A DNA stretch of 64,000 nucleotides. Source: an uncultured Pelagibacteraceae bacterium (GTDB taxonomy: Bacteria > Pseudomonadota > Alphaproteobacteria > Pelagibacterales > Pelagibacteraceae). Both the position numbers and the translations under genes were made by a program. Positions within the stretch are counted from its first letter, which is position 1. Each line of letters begins with the position of its first letter. The notes beneath the pieces were generated by a model. That model saw only the letters and a list, made by a program, of their open reading frames with translations. It was not told the origin of the DNA and did no database searches. The stretch covers positions 1 through 64,000 of the forward strand of contig CACCGT010000007.1 of assembly GCA_902545635.1 (NCBI GenBank). The letters run 5' to 3'. This document shows positions 49,526-58,781 of this stretch, piece after piece.

Positions 49526-49547
49526 AAGGCCAGACTAAGCTGGCCTT
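49526..49547. terminator. Bidirectional terminator hairpin
   Basis: A perfect 8-bp stem AAGGCCAG/CTGGCCTT with a six-base loop sits between convergent genes. The plus strand has seven A before it and the minus strand therefore ends the hairpin with a T run, so it should work best for the minus-strand BMP operon and also serve the phosphoribosyltransferase gene. Confidence 0.85.
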
Positions 49548-49570
49548 AAATTTAAATCTTAAATAAGAAG

Positions 49571-50635
49571 TTACTGCGGAATATCTCCTTCTACTCCTTT
49601 AACATAAACATTCATACCAGCTAACATTCCGTCGTCTGCTACTGAACCCTCAGCTACAAGAATGTTTCCTTTTTGATCATAAATTGGACCAGTAAATGAA
49701 TGAGTTTTTCCAGATGCTAAGTCTTTTTGAAGTTGTTCTACCTCCTTAACTAAATCACTTCCCATTGCAGAATTATATGGAGCCATAGCAACCATTCCCT
49801 CTTTTAATCCATGCCAAGTATCCTGTTGTTTCCATGTACCATCTCTTGCAGCGATAGATCTTTCTACATAGTAGGGTGCCCAATCATCAATAATTGACGT
49901 TAAAATTGATTTTGGTGCAAATCTTTGCATGTCGCTTGCTTGACCAAATGACCAAACTCCAGCCTTTTCGGCAACTTGAACAGGTGCAGTACTATCAGTG
50001 TGTTGCATTATGACATCCGCTCCTTGATCAATTAAAGCTTGAGCCGCTTCAGACTCTTTGCCTGGATCATACCAAGTAAATACCCATACTATTTTTGTTT
50101 TAATATCAGGATTTACTTTTTGGGCAGCCAATGTCATAGCATTAATTCCTCTTATAACTTCAGGAATTGGAAAAGAAGCAATATATCCAATGACATTTGT
50201 TTTTGTCATCTTTCCTGCCATGTGGCCTAACAAAGTTCTTCCTTCATAAAATCTTGCAGAGTAAGTAGAAACATTAGAATGTTCTCTTTTGTATCCAGTT
50301 GCATGCTCAAATTTTACGTTTGGAAAATCTTTAGCAACTTTGTTTGTAGGATCCATATACCCAAAGCTTGTAGTAAAAATTAGATCATGTCCTGATTGCG
50401 CTAACTGTCTTATAACTCTTTCTGCATCCGCACCCTCTGGTACACTTTCCACATAAGTAGTTTTTATTCCTGCTGCTTCTACTGCTTTTCTTCCTTCATC
50501 ATGTTGGTATGTCCATCCATGGTCCCCAGTAGGTCCAACATAAACAAAACCAACTTTAAAATCTGCATTAGCTTGTCCGCTTACACCAAGCAAAAATAAT
50601 ACAGAAATTATATATCTTAAAAAGTTTTTATACAT
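49571..50635 (-). CDS. BMP family substrate-binding protein (nucleoside/purine ABC importer)
   Basis: This is a PnrA/BmpA-type periplasmic binding protein of 354 residues. The signal peptide ends at about A-N-A, and there is no lipobox. The start F-K-V-G-F-V-Y-V-G-P-T-G-D-H-G-W-T and I-F-T-T-S-F-G-Y-M are typical. Ligands of the family are purine nucleosides or related bases. It is the last gene of the importer operon, after an 87-base gap, with GGGG before the ATG, so it may also be expressed on its own at a higher level. Confidence 0.93.
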   Translation of the reverse strand: MYKNFLRYIISVLFLLGVSGQANADFKVGFVYVGPTGDHGWTYQHDEGRKAVEAAGIKTTYVESVPEGADAERVIRQLAQSGHDLIFTTSFGYMDPTNKVAKDFPNVKFEHATGYKREHSNVSTYSARFYEGRTLLGHMAGKMTKTNVIGYIASFPIPEVIRGINAMTLAAQKVNPDIKTKIVWVFTWYDPGKESEAAQALIDQGADVIMQHTDSTAPVQVAEKAGVWSFGQASDMQRFAPKSILTSIIDDWAPYYVERSIAARDGTWKQQDTWHGLKEGMVAMAPYNSAMGSDLVKEVEQLQKDLASGKTHSFTGPIYDQKGNILVAEGSVADDGMLAGMNVYVKGVEGDIPQ

Positions 50636-50722
50636 TTGATTCCCCTTTAAATTTAATTTTGTGATACTACAAACTAAGCAAGATTCTAATAAAAAAAAAT
50701 ATTTATTTTGGAATAGCTAACA

Positions 50723-51655
50723 TCACTTTTCCTTATAGAAGATTTGTCCTAAGGATGTTGGTGTGTTTAGTTTTATTTTTCTACTGTCACGAGAAATTAC
50801 AACTAAAACTATTACTGTCATGATGTATGGTAATGCACTTAATAATTGAACTGGAATTCTTAAACCTACAGCTTGCATATGTAATTGCAAAATTGTTATT
50901 CCACCAAATATTAATGCTCCTATTAAAACTTTTATTGGGCTCCATGTAGCAAAAACTACTAATGCAAGTGCAATCCAACCTCTTCCTCCAGTCATATTTT
51001 CAATCCATTGAGGAGTGTAAATTAATGAAAGATAGGCACCTGCTAATCCACACATAGCTCCACCATAAAGAATACAACTATATCTTACTAAAGTTACATT
51101 AATTCCCTGATTTGAAGCCGATGTTGGTGAGTCTCCCACAGCTCTGATTATCAATCCAATTTTTGTTTTTTTCAGAAAATAATTTGTCAAAAAGGGCAAT
51201 AAAAATGCAAAATATAATATAACTGAGTGTCCAAATAAAATTGGTCCTAAAAAAGGAATATTTTCCTTAAGATTAATAAATAATAAAGGAAATTCTTTGC
51301 CTGGTATTCCAACAAAATTCTTTCCTATCATTGCTGACATCCCGATACCAAAAATTGTCAATGCAAGTCCGGTTGCAACATGGTTTGTGAGAAGCGATTG
51401 TGTAAGCACCCCAAAAATAATAGAGATGATTAGACCAGAAATCATTGAGCCAATCACAGCTAAAAATAAGTTGTCTGTTACAACCATTAATGCAAATCCT
51501 GAAATCGCCCCAATTATCATCATTCCTTCCACTCCAAGATTTAAAACACCAGATCTTTCAGTTATTAATTCTCCAGATGCAGCAAGTATTAATGGGACTG
51601 ATGATGCCATAATTGCACCAATCAATATACCGATGAAATTTAAATCAAAGCTCAT
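50723..51655 (-). CDS. ABC transporter permease, nucleoside/purine (second)
   Basis: This is a 310-residue integral membrane protein of the BPD_transp_2 family. It has about eight hydrophobic segments and the conserved cytoplasmic G-V-L-N-L-G-V-E-G-M-M-I-I-G near the start. It overlaps the other permease by 11 bases. The YufQ/NupQ-like order (ATPase, P, Q, then binding protein) supports nucleoside uptake. Confidence 0.92.
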   Translation of the reverse strand: MSFDLNFIGILIGAIMASSVPLILAASGELITERSGVLNLGVEGMMIIGAISGFALMVVTDNLFLAVIGSMISGLIISIIFGVLTQSLLTNHVATGLALTIFGIGMSAMIGKNFVGIPGKEFPLLFINLKENIPFLGPILFGHSVILYFAFLLPFLTNYFLKKTKIGLIIRAVGDSPTSASNQGINVTLVRYSCILYGGAMCGLAGAYLSLIYTPQWIENMTGGRGWIALALVVFATWSPIKVLIGALIFGGITILQLHMQAVGLRIPVQLLSALPYIMTVIVLVVISRDSRKIKLNTPTSLGQIFYKEK

Positions 51656-52718
51656 TTTTTTTTAAACCTAAAAATTTTATTTTAAAAAATAGCAAGTAAT
51701 CAGATCCTAGAAGAAAGAATAAAATCATTCCTTGAAAAACTTGACCTGTATATTTGGGTACTTGTAAAAAAATCTGAGCCGTTTCTGCACCTAAATAAGT
51801 TAGAGCAACAATCAGTGAAGCAAATATAATTCCGACTGGATTTAACCTTCCTAAGAAAGCAACAATTATTGCTGTGAAACCATAGTCTGGCGAAATATTT
51901 CTATGTAACTGACCTATGGGCCCAGTTATTTCCCCGACTCCTGCAAGACCCGCACATGCTCCACTGATCATAAAAACAATAATTATCATAGTCTTTCCTT
52001 TATAGCCTGCATATTTCGCGGTCTTTAAACTTAAACCTGAAACTTTTATCTGAAATCCCAAATATGTTTTGTATAAAATTAGCCAACTTAAGAATACAGT
52101 TATTAAAGTGATAAAAATTCCTGCGTGAATTCTTAAACCATCAAATAAAACAGGCATCCTTGCAGACTCACTGAATTGTCTTGTTTCAGGAAAGTTAAAA
52201 CCTTCAGGATTACTCCACGGACCAACCACTAGGTAATCTAATAATAATTTAGCTACATAAACGAGCATTAAGCTGACTAAAATTTCATTTGTGTTTAAAT
52301 AAGTTTTCAAAACTGCTGGTATCATTGCAAATATCATTCCTCCAATTGCGCCAGATAAAATAATAATTGGCAAAACATAAAAACCATCATGGCCATAAAA
52401 CAATAAAGCAACCCCACCACCTACAATTCCTCCAAAAATGAGTTGTCCTTCGGCGCCAATGTTCCAATTATTACTTTTAAAACAAAAAGATAAACCAATT
52501 GCTATTAAGCAAAGCGGTGTTGCTTTTACCAAAAGTTCGCTAAACCCATATAAGTCAGAAATTGGGGTTATAAAAAAAAATTTTAAAGCTTCTAAAGGAT
52601 TAAAACCCAAGACATAAAAAATAATTCCACCACCAAATAAAGTAAGAAAAATAGCTAAAATTGGAGTTAAAAAGTAAATTGAGGGCGAAACATCATTACG
52701 TTTTTCAATTTTAATCAA
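51645..52718 (-). CDS. ABC transporter permease, nucleoside/purine (first)
   Basis: This is a 357-residue permease with roughly ten hydrophobic segments. The N-W-N-I-G-A-E-G-Q-L-I-F-G-G motif is typical of the YufP/NupP group. It overlaps the ATPase gene by eight bases and the second permease gene by 11. Confidence 0.92.
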   Translation of the reverse strand: MIKIEKRNDVSPSIYFLTPILAIFLTLFGGGIIFYVLGFNPLEALKFFFITPISDLYGFSELLVKATPLCLIAIGLSFCFKSNNWNIGAEGQLIFGGIVGGGVALLFYGHDGFYVLPIIILSGAIGGMIFAMIPAVLKTYLNTNEILVSLMLVYVAKLLLDYLVVGPWSNPEGFNFPETRQFSESARMPVLFDGLRIHAGIFITLITVFLSWLILYKTYLGFQIKVSGLSLKTAKYAGYKGKTMIIIVFMISGACAGLAGVGEITGPIGQLHRNISPDYGFTAIIVAFLGRLNPVGIIFASLIVALTYLGAETAQIFLQVPKYTGQVFQGMILFFLLGSDYLLFFKIKFLGLKKNEL

Positions 52719-54210
52719 TTGAACCTCCTCCCATTAAAATTCCTAATTTTTCAGGAGTAACTTCATTTACATACATGATTTTGGATAATTTACCTTTATA
52801 AATTACACATATCCTATCACTTAATTTTAAAAGTTCGTCGTTATCTGTAGAAATTAATATAGAGGATTTACCTTGTTCATTGATATTTATAAGAGTTTCA
52901 TGAATATAATTGATAGCACCAACATCAAGCCCCCAAGTTGGATTGAAGCAAACTAAGAGTTCTGGAGAAGTAATCAATTCTCTTCCTATAATTAACTTTT
53001 GAAGATTTCCTCCAGATAAAAATTGACTTTTCATTTCAACATTATCAGTATTTACAGAAAAATTAGAGAGTATTTTCTTTGAGTGTTCTTTAATTTTTTT
53101 TTCGTTTACTAATCCTTTTTCAAAAAAGTTTGAAGATTTGAAATTATTTAATGCAACATTTTCATAAATCTTTAATTCTGGAACAGCAGCTTGGGAAATA
53201 CGATCTTCAGGTGAAAAAGCCATTAGATATTCTCTTCTTTCTCTTGGATTTAGCTTACTTATTTCTTTGTCTCTAAATTTTATAGATGTATAATCAGTAA
53301 TTATTTCTCCACTTAAAATTTGAAACAATTCACTTTGTCCATTTCCTGAAATCCCTGCAATTCCTAAACATTCTCCTTTTTTTAATGAAAAATTTAAATT
53401 AATTAAGTTCGTTTCGTAAGGGTCGTCACTCCTAAAATTTAAATTTGAGATTTTTAAAATTTCTTCACTATATTTGAAATTATTAATTTTTTTTTTTATC
53501 GAATTTAAATTTTCCCCAACCATCTTATTAGCTAAAGTTTCAATTTTTTCCTCTTTTGTTTTACTTACAGATACAACTTTACCTTTTCTCATAACAGCTA
53601 CTTCATCACAAAGTGAAAGTACTTCTTTTAATTTATGAGTAATGTAAATTATTAATATCCCCTCGTCTGAAAACTGTTTTAATGAAACAAATAAATCTTC
53701 CGTTTCTTGTTCAGTTAAGACAGATGTGGGTTCGTCCATTATCAATACTTTTGGATTTCTGATTAAACATCTAATAATTTCAACTTTTTGTTTTTGACCA
53801 GCTGATAAATTTAAAACTGGAATATCTAAATCAATTTTAAAATTATATTTTTTTAAAATATTATTAACTGATAATCTTAGGTCCTCATCTTTTTTATCGC
53901 TATCTATACTTAAGTTTTCAAATACTGATAAAGTTTCAAATAAATTGAAATGTTGGAATACCATTCCGATATTATTTTTTTTAGCATCTAGTGGAGAGTT
54001 CAGCTTAATACTCTTATCATTTAAAAAAACTTCACCTTTATCAGGTCTTACCACTCCAGATAAAATTTTAACTAGAGTTGACTTACCCGCACCATTTTCT
54101 CCTAATAAGGCGTATATTTTTCCACTTCCAAACTCCAATGAAATTTCATCGTTGGCAACACAGCCTGGATATATTTTTGATATTTCTGATACCCTAAGTT
54201 TTGTGTTCAT
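52711..54210 (-). CDS. Duplicated ABC ATPase of the nucleoside/purine importer
   Basis: This is a 499-residue protein with two fused ABC domains, like RbsA/NupO. The first Walker A G-E-N-G-A-G-K-S-T is near 37-45 with signature L-S-A-G-Q-K. The second domain has a degenerate P-loop (G-I-S-G-N-G-Q-S-E), as is usual in this group, with signature L-S-G-G-N-L-Q-K. First gene of the operon. Confidence 0.94.
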   Translation of the reverse strand: MNTKLRVSEISKIYPGCVANDEISLEFGSGKIYALLGENGAGKSTLVKILSGVVRPDKGEVFLNDKSIKLNSPLDAKKNNIGMVFQHFNLFETLSVFENLSIDSDKKDEDLRLSVNNILKKYNFKIDLDIPVLNLSAGQKQKVEIIRCLIRNPKVLIMDEPTSVLTEQETEDLFVSLKQFSDEGILIIYITHKLKEVLSLCDEVAVMRKGKVVSVSKTKEEKIETLANKMVGENLNSIKKKINNFKYSEEILKISNLNFRSDDPYETNLINLNFSLKKGECLGIAGISGNGQSELFQILSGEIITDYTSIKFRDKEISKLNPRERREYLMAFSPEDRISQAAVPELKIYENVALNNFKSSNFFEKGLVNEKKIKEHSKKILSNFSVNTDNVEMKSQFLSGGNLQKLIIGRELITSPELLVCFNPTWGLDVGAINYIHETLININEQGKSSILISTDNDELLKLSDRICVIYKGKLSKIMYVNEVTPEKLGILMGGGSID

Positions 54211-54349
54211 AAGAATCTTGTTGTTAATTATAAAAATAATGAATTAAGCTAAATAAATACAACAAATAAATCGATTTTTGACAGAAAACTTGTAATTTAT
54301 TCAACTTTTAAGTTAATCTTTCGACACATTTAAGTAATATATATAAATA

Positions 54350-54652
54350 ATGAAATTAAGATTCTTAGTTACATTAATATCAATCCTTTTTTTAACAACT
54401 GCATGTCAAACAATCAAAAACAAAACAGATGAAGTTGCTGAAAAAGAAAATAAAAAATATGGATTATTTGTTGGTGAAGATGTTAATAAAATGAAATTAG
54501 AATTAGGAGCTCCTACTGAAGATATTATCAACAGTACAGGTAATGAAGTTTTAATTTACAAAACTAAAAAGTACGGTATGCCTTGCGAAAGAAGATTTGA
54601 GGTAAATGCTAGTGGGACTATTATAGCTTTTAGTTCTAGTGGTTGCTTTTAA
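54350..54652 (+). CDS. Small SmpA/OmlA-like lipoprotein
   Basis: This is a 100-residue protein with a signal sequence and lipobox L-T-T-A-C near 15-19. After a charged linker comes G-E-D-V-N-K-M-K-L-E-L-G-A-P-T and L-I-Y-K-T-K-K-Y, a pattern reminiscent of the SmpA/OmlA/BamE fold though not clear enough to name it. The two later Cys residues (R-x-x-C-E and S-G-C-F) might form a disulfide. A TTGACA at 54278-54283 is a possible -35 for this gene. Confidence 0.72.
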   Translation: MKLRFLVTLISILFLTTACQTIKNKTDEVAEKENKKYGLFVGEDVNKMKLELGAPTEDIINSTGNEVLIYKTKKYGMPCERRFEVNASGTIIAFSSSGCF

Positions 54653-54653
54653 A

Positions 54654-54675
54654 CTTGTGGGGCGAACCCCACAAG
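54654..54675. terminator. Bidirectional terminator hairpin
   Basis: CTTGTGGGG and CCCCACAAG form a perfect 9-bp stem around a four-base loop (CGAA on the plus strand, TTCG on the minus). It sits between the convergent lipoprotein and hsp20 genes. A short T-rich run (TTTAAAA) follows on the minus strand, so it should end hsp20 transcription and probably also that of the lipoprotein gene. Confidence 0.82.
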
Positions 54676-54690
54676 CAAGGTTGAAATTAT

Positions 54691-55137
54691 TTACTTAATA
54701 TCAATAAGTCTTTTTTTCTTATGATCTGGTAAAATTCTTTCACAAGCAATTGTCAAAAGACCATCCTTAAGTTCAGCACCATTTACTTTAACATCATCTG
54801 CAATAGTAAATGATCTCGCGAATTGTCTTTGTGAAATTCCTTTATGAATTATTTCACCATCTTCATTTTTATCTTCTGACTTATTAAACTGTTTCGTTCT
54901 TACAGTTAATAAATTATCCTCAAACTCTACTTCAACATCATTTTTGTTAAAACCAGCCAATGCAACTTCAATAGAGTAGTTGTCTTTCCCAGTCTTTCTA
55001 ATGTTATAAGGTGGATAATTTGATTGCATCGTTATCCCACCGTTACCAAGCATATTTTCAAATTGGTCAAACATGTCGTCAAAACCAATAGAAAATGGTC
55101 TTAGTGAGTTAAAGATTGATAGGTCCTTACTTGTCAT
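54691..55137 (-). CDS. ibpA: Small heat shock protein Hsp20/IbpA
   Basis: This is a 148-residue holdase chaperone. It begins with the IbpA-like R-P-F-S-I-G-F-D-D-M-F-D, carries an alpha-crystallin domain (Y-P-P-Y-N-I-R-K-T-G-K-D-N-Y, then V-A-L-A-G-F-N-K-N-D-V-E-V) and ends with I-A-C-E-R-I-L-P-D plus a short tail. Its leader looks like a ROSE-type RNA thermometer with a heat-shock sigma promoter. Confidence 0.94.
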   Translation of the reverse strand: MTSKDLSIFNSLRPFSIGFDDMFDQFENMLGNGGITMQSNYPPYNIRKTGKDNYSIEVALAGFNKNDVEVEFEDNLLTVRTKQFNKSEDKNEDGEIIHKGISQRQFARSFTIADDVKVNGAELKDGLLTIACERILPDHKKKRLIDIK

Positions 55138-55200
55138 AATATTTACTCCTTTTGTTAAGCAAGTTAATTTATGTAAGCCCCATTAGGCGACTTACAGATT
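55138..55200 (-). promoter_or_regulatory. ROSE-like RNA thermometer in the hsp20 leader
   Basis: On the minus strand the ribosome binding site AAAAGGAGT (55153-55145) lies just 3' of CTTGCTT (55163-55157). TTGCT opposite AGGA gives U-A, U-G, a G-G mismatch, a bulged C, and U-A, the core of ROSE elements that melt on heating. Just upstream, GTAAG...CTTAC (55195-55173) forms a second hairpin. Two stacked hairpins before a small heat shock gene is the expected layout. Basis: sequence by eye; folding energy not calculated. Confidence 0.68.
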
Positions 55201-55229
55201 ATATGTGGTAATAAATCCTAATAATTCAA
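55201..55229 (-). promoter_or_regulatory. Candidate heat-shock (sigma-32/RpoH) promoter of hsp20
   Basis: Minus-strand TTGAATT (55229-55223), a 14-base spacer, then CCACATAT (55208-55201). This is close to the RpoH pattern CTTGAAA-N13/14-CCCCATNT. A TATAAT overlaps the same place, so a sigma-70 promoter is possible instead. Confidence 0.5.
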
Positions 55230-55240
55230 TGGATAATTTA

Positions 55241-57316
55241 CTAAATTTTTTTTGCAATTTTTAATGCAAAAGCATAATCAAGGGCTATTTCTTCAATTGC
55301 GCCATCTCTTCCTGATTTTCCACCATGGCCCGCATTCATTTCAGTTTTTAACAATAGCAAGTTATTGTCCGTTTTATAATCTCTTAGTTTCGCAGTAAAT
55401 TTTGCTGGTTCATCAAAAAGAACTCTATTATCACTAAGACTTGTTGTTATTAAAATATGTGGATAATCCATTTTTTTGATGTTGTTATATGGAGCGTATG
55501 AATAAATATAATCAAAATGATCTTTGTTATCTTTTGCATTTCCAAATTCATCAAACTCACCAACTGTTAAGGGCAATGAATGGTCAAGGTTGGTTGTTAA
55601 AGAGTCTACAAATGGTACAGCCATAATTAAACCTAAAAATAGCTCTGGTGCCTGATTTACAACTGCACCCATCAACAGTCCTCCGGCAGAGCCACCCATT
55701 CCTATAATCTTACCTTTAGAAGTATATTTTTTTTCAACCAAATATTTTCCAACAGCTATATAATCTTCAAATGTATTTTTTTTGTGTAAGAGTTTTCCCT
55801 CTTTCCACCATTTCATTCCTCTTTCCATCCCGCCTCTAATATGTGCGGTAACCCAAATTATATTTCTATCAATTAAACTTAAACGTGTTGACGAAAAACC
55901 TGGAGACATTGAATTTCCATAAGAGCCATAACCGTAAAGTAAAAGATTAGCCGATCCATTCAAAGGAGTATTTTTATGTCTAGTTATGGTTATTGGAACC
56001 ATTCTTCCATCATGCGATGAGCACTCAAGACGTTCAACTATATAATCATCTGGATTGTGTCCAGATGGTATTTCTTGTTCTTTTACAATTTTTTTTTCTT
56101 TTGATTTTAAATTATATAAAAATGTTCTTCCTGGTGTTTTAGGTGAGGAATACGATAAATATACATTGTCTGTGTTCTTATCTTTTTGAATTAAAGATAC
56201 GCTTGGAACTATTACCCTTTCATCGCTAAAATGAATTTCTTCTTCTTTGTTTGTTTTAGGATCTCTTAAAATTATTTTACCAAGTGCATCTGAAGTTTCA
56301 GATCTTATGATCCAATTATTTAAAAAAACTAAGCCTCCAATTAAAACCTCTTCTTTTGCAGCAATAAATGACTCCCATTTTTGTTCAAATAAATCTTTAC
56401 ATTTATCAATTTTAAAATCCTCGGCGTTTTCATTTGTGTGTTTGTAAAAATAGTTGTCCCAGGAATTTATAGAGTAAATTATACCTCTTTGTCTTTTTTG
56501 AATTAATTTGGGATTTGGGTTATTTTCATTAACTTTAAAATAATATTGCTCTGAGGTGTTATGGTCAGAACTTGTAATTATAAAATATTTTTCGTCTGAA
56601 GTTAGTCCAATTCCTACAGTAAATGCCTCACTTTTTTCCTCAAAAATTAATAAATCCTCTTTTACTGGTGTACCAATCTTGTGCCTATAAATAGTTCGAG
56701 GTCTATGATTTTCATCTAATTTAGAATAAAAAATATATTTATCATCCAAACTAAATTCTATGCTACCACTCGTTTCTTTTATTTGTTCGGTAATTAATTT
56801 ATTTGAGTTTATATCTCTTATATAAATTGTATAATATTCAGAACCTTTCAAGTCGAGGGAATATCCAAGATATTTATCATTAAAGCTCACCTCAAGATCT
56901 CCTAAACCAAAATATTCTGTGTTTAATTTCTCTTTTTCAAGATCTCCATTCCATATTTCTTCTTCTTTTGTTTCTCCAATCTTTCTTCTTAATTTTATTG
57001 AGTAGTTACCTTTTGCCGTAGTTTTGGTCCAATATTCATAGTTTTTATCTCTATAAGGCAAAGACTCATCATCTAATTTTATTCTTCCTTTTATTTCATC
57101 AAAAATTTTTTTTCTTATTACTTTGGTATCATTCATTTGAAAGTCGAAGTATTCATTTTCTTTTTCGAGATAATCTCTAACTTTTGGTAATAATTTTGAA
57201 CTGTCTTTTAGAACCTCAAGTATATTAGACTGATGTATCCAGCTATAGTTATCCTCCCATGTTGTATTGTGACAAGATTTTATCTCAGGTTTTTTTTCAA
57301 GTTGTGGTATTTTCAT
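55241..57316 (-). CDS. ptrB: Oligopeptidase B (S9A prolyl oligopeptidase family)
   Basis: This enzyme cleaves short peptides after Arg or Lys. At 691 residues it is full length: a beta-propeller domain (about 70-400) then an alpha/beta hydrolase. The nucleophile Ser is in G-M-G-G-S-A-G-G near residue 541, L-Y-G-Y-G-S-Y-G precedes it, and the histidine is in A-G-H-G-G-K-S-G-R. No signal peptide. Divergent from the J-protein gene with only 18 bases between. Confidence 0.93.
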   Translation of the reverse strand: MKIPQLEKKPEIKSCHNTTWEDNYSWIHQSNILEVLKDSSKLLPKVRDYLEKENEYFDFQMNDTKVIRKKIFDEIKGRIKLDDESLPYRDKNYEYWTKTTAKGNYSIKLRRKIGETKEEEIWNGDLEKEKLNTEYFGLGDLEVSFNDKYLGYSLDLKGSEYYTIYIRDINSNKLITEQIKETSGSIEFSLDDKYIFYSKLDENHRPRTIYRHKIGTPVKEDLLIFEEKSEAFTVGIGLTSDEKYFIITSSDHNTSEQYYFKVNENNPNPKLIQKRQRGIIYSINSWDNYFYKHTNENAEDFKIDKCKDLFEQKWESFIAAKEEVLIGGLVFLNNWIIRSETSDALGKIILRDPKTNKEEEIHFSDERVIVPSVSLIQKDKNTDNVYLSYSSPKTPGRTFLYNLKSKEKKIVKEQEIPSGHNPDDYIVERLECSSHDGRMVPITITRHKNTPLNGSANLLLYGYGSYGNSMSPGFSSTRLSLIDRNIIWVTAHIRGGMERGMKWWKEGKLLHKKNTFEDYIAVGKYLVEKKYTSKGKIIGMGGSAGGLLMGAVVNQAPELFLGLIMAVPFVDSLTTNLDHSLPLTVGEFDEFGNAKDNKDHFDYIYSYAPYNNIKKMDYPHILITTSLSDNRVLFDEPAKFTAKLRDYKTDNNLLLLKTEMNAGHGGKSGRDGAIEEIALDYAFALKIAKKI

Positions 57317-57334
57317 AGAGAAAATTATTAATAT

Positions 57335-57841
57335 ATGAATATTTTTTTTATAACAGTTATTATTTTCCTAATTGTCTACGTTATCCTCAATTGGTTTGCT
57401 AGAACATCAGCAAAAAAAATTTCAAAATTTATAAGGATAATAATAATTTTATCTTCAATTTTGCTAGCTTTTGCAATGGTGTATGCTGGTAGATATATTT
57501 TTTCTTTACCTTTTGTGTTAGCCATTTTGCCTTTAATCAAAACTAAAGCAGGAATATCACTCTTTCAATTATTAAGACTTTGGGGTTTGTTTAGAGTTCT
57601 AAGAAATTCAGGAAGATTTAATTTCAATAATTTTAATCAAACGAGCCCCCAACAGAGTATGAATTTAGAAGAGGCATATAAAATTTTAAATTTAGATCCA
57701 AAAAAAAAATATTCAAAAAGTGAAATTTTAAACTCGTATAAAAAAATTATGAAAAAGATACATCCTGATGTAAGTCCTGAATTAAATAGGCTTGCATCAA
57801 TTGTGAATGAGGCTAAAGAAATAGTAATTAAGAGTATATAA
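57335..57841 (+). CDS. Membrane-anchored J-domain protein
   Basis: This is a 168-residue protein with an N-terminal membrane segment (about 3-17) and another hydrophobic stretch near 30-58. A C-terminal J domain (about 112-166) has the H-P-D motif in K-I-H-P-D-V-S. It should recruit DnaK at the inner membrane, like the Pam18/Tim14 type of mitochondria, to which alphaproteobacterial proteins of this shape are related. The J domain is slightly short. No DnaK gene in the window. Confidence 0.85.
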   Translation: MNIFFITVIIFLIVYVILNWFARTSAKKISKFIRIIIILSSILLAFAMVYAGRYIFSLPFVLAILPLIKTKAGISLFQLLRLWGLFRVLRNSGRFNFNNFNQTSPQQSMNLEEAYKILNLDPKKKYSKSEILNSYKKIMKKIHPDVSPELNRLASIVNEAKEIVIKSI

Positions 57842-57895
57842 ATCTTTAATAATATTAGTACTTTACTAAATTTTATTTTATATTAATTTTATTGC

Positions 57896-58780
57896 ATGAT
57901 TGAATTAAAGGGTATTTTTGCTGCCTCTTTATCAATACTTAAGAGTGATCTTTCTCTAGATATTGATAATACAATTAGGCATGCAGAAAATGTTATAGAC
58001 ACGGGTTGTCATGGAGCAGTTTTTTTTGGAAGTACTGGCCAATCACAATTGATTTCATTAAGCGAAAAAATTCAATTAATCAACCAGTTACCAAACAGCA
58101 GATATAGGGATAAATTTATAATTGGCACTGGCCTTAATTCTCTGGCAGATAATATAAATTTAATAAAAATTTCTAAAAGTATGAATTTTAATACTTTTTT
58201 AATTATGCCTCCTGCGTTCTATAAATATAATGATAAAGATGTCATAAATTTTTATTCAAAAATTATTGAACAAGTAAATGACTGTAAGATTATTTTGTAT
58301 AATTTCGAGAAACTTTCTGGCTATAAATTTAGTCCTGAATGTATTCAGCATTTGGTCAAGATTTTTCCTGATCAAATTGTTGGTGTAAAAGACAGTAGTT
58401 ATAATTTATTTGAAAATTTGAAAATAAAAAATTTTTCAATTTTTCCAGGATCTGAGACAAAACTTTTAAAAGGATTAGAACTAGGCTGCGATGGCATAAT
58501 TACTGCAACAACTAATGTTACTGGCCATTTAGCTAGGAAGATCTATGATAATTTCTATAATGATCAATCTCTTTCTCTCAATCAAAACTTGTGTGATGTA
58601 AGGATGTCTTTTGACAAATATAACTTAATTTCAAGTCTTCATACTTTAATGACTGAAAAAAATTCAATTTATAAGAATCTTTTACCTCCCTTAAAATTAT
58701 TAAATGAAACAGAAAAAAATGATCTGTTGTCAAATTTAAAAAAACTTAATTTTGATATAGAGATATTAAAAGCAGCATAA
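57896..58780 (+). CDS. DapA-like aldolase of unknown substrate
   Basis: The 294-residue (beta/alpha)8 class I aldolase belongs to the dihydrodipicolinate synthase/N-acetylneuraminate lyase superfamily. The Schiff-base Lys165 in G-V-K-D-S and Tyr135 in L-Y-N-F are kept. But the segment after Tyr135 reads F-E-K-L-S-G in place of V-P-x-R-T-G, so the arginine that true DapA uses to bind aspartate semialdehyde is gone, and the pyruvate-binding loop reads G-S-T-G-Q-S. It is therefore probably not DapA. It sits two bases before cfa. Confidence 0.85.
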   Translation: MIELKGIFAASLSILKSDLSLDIDNTIRHAENVIDTGCHGAVFFGSTGQSQLISLSEKIQLINQLPNSRYRDKFIIGTGLNSLADNINLIKISKSMNFNTFLIMPPAFYKYNDKDVINFYSKIIEQVNDCKIILYNFEKLSGYKFSPECIQHLVKIFPDQIVGVKDSSYNLFENLKIKNFSIFPGSETKLLKGLELGCDGIITATTNVTGHLARKIYDNFYNDQSLSLNQNLCDVRMSFDKYNLISSLHTLMTEKNSIYKNLLPPLKLLNETEKNDLLSNLKKLNFDIEILKAA

Positions 58781-58781
58781 A

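Noticed and set aside
51297..51665. Open frame antisense to an importer permease (122 codons)
   Set aside because: Lies inside a clear permease gene and has no recognisable features.
54211..54349. Structured RNA in the region between the importer ATPase and the small lipoprotein
   Set aside because: It is AT-rich with one TTGACA and no convincing hairpins; promoter for the lipoprotein is possible but the -10 is unclear.
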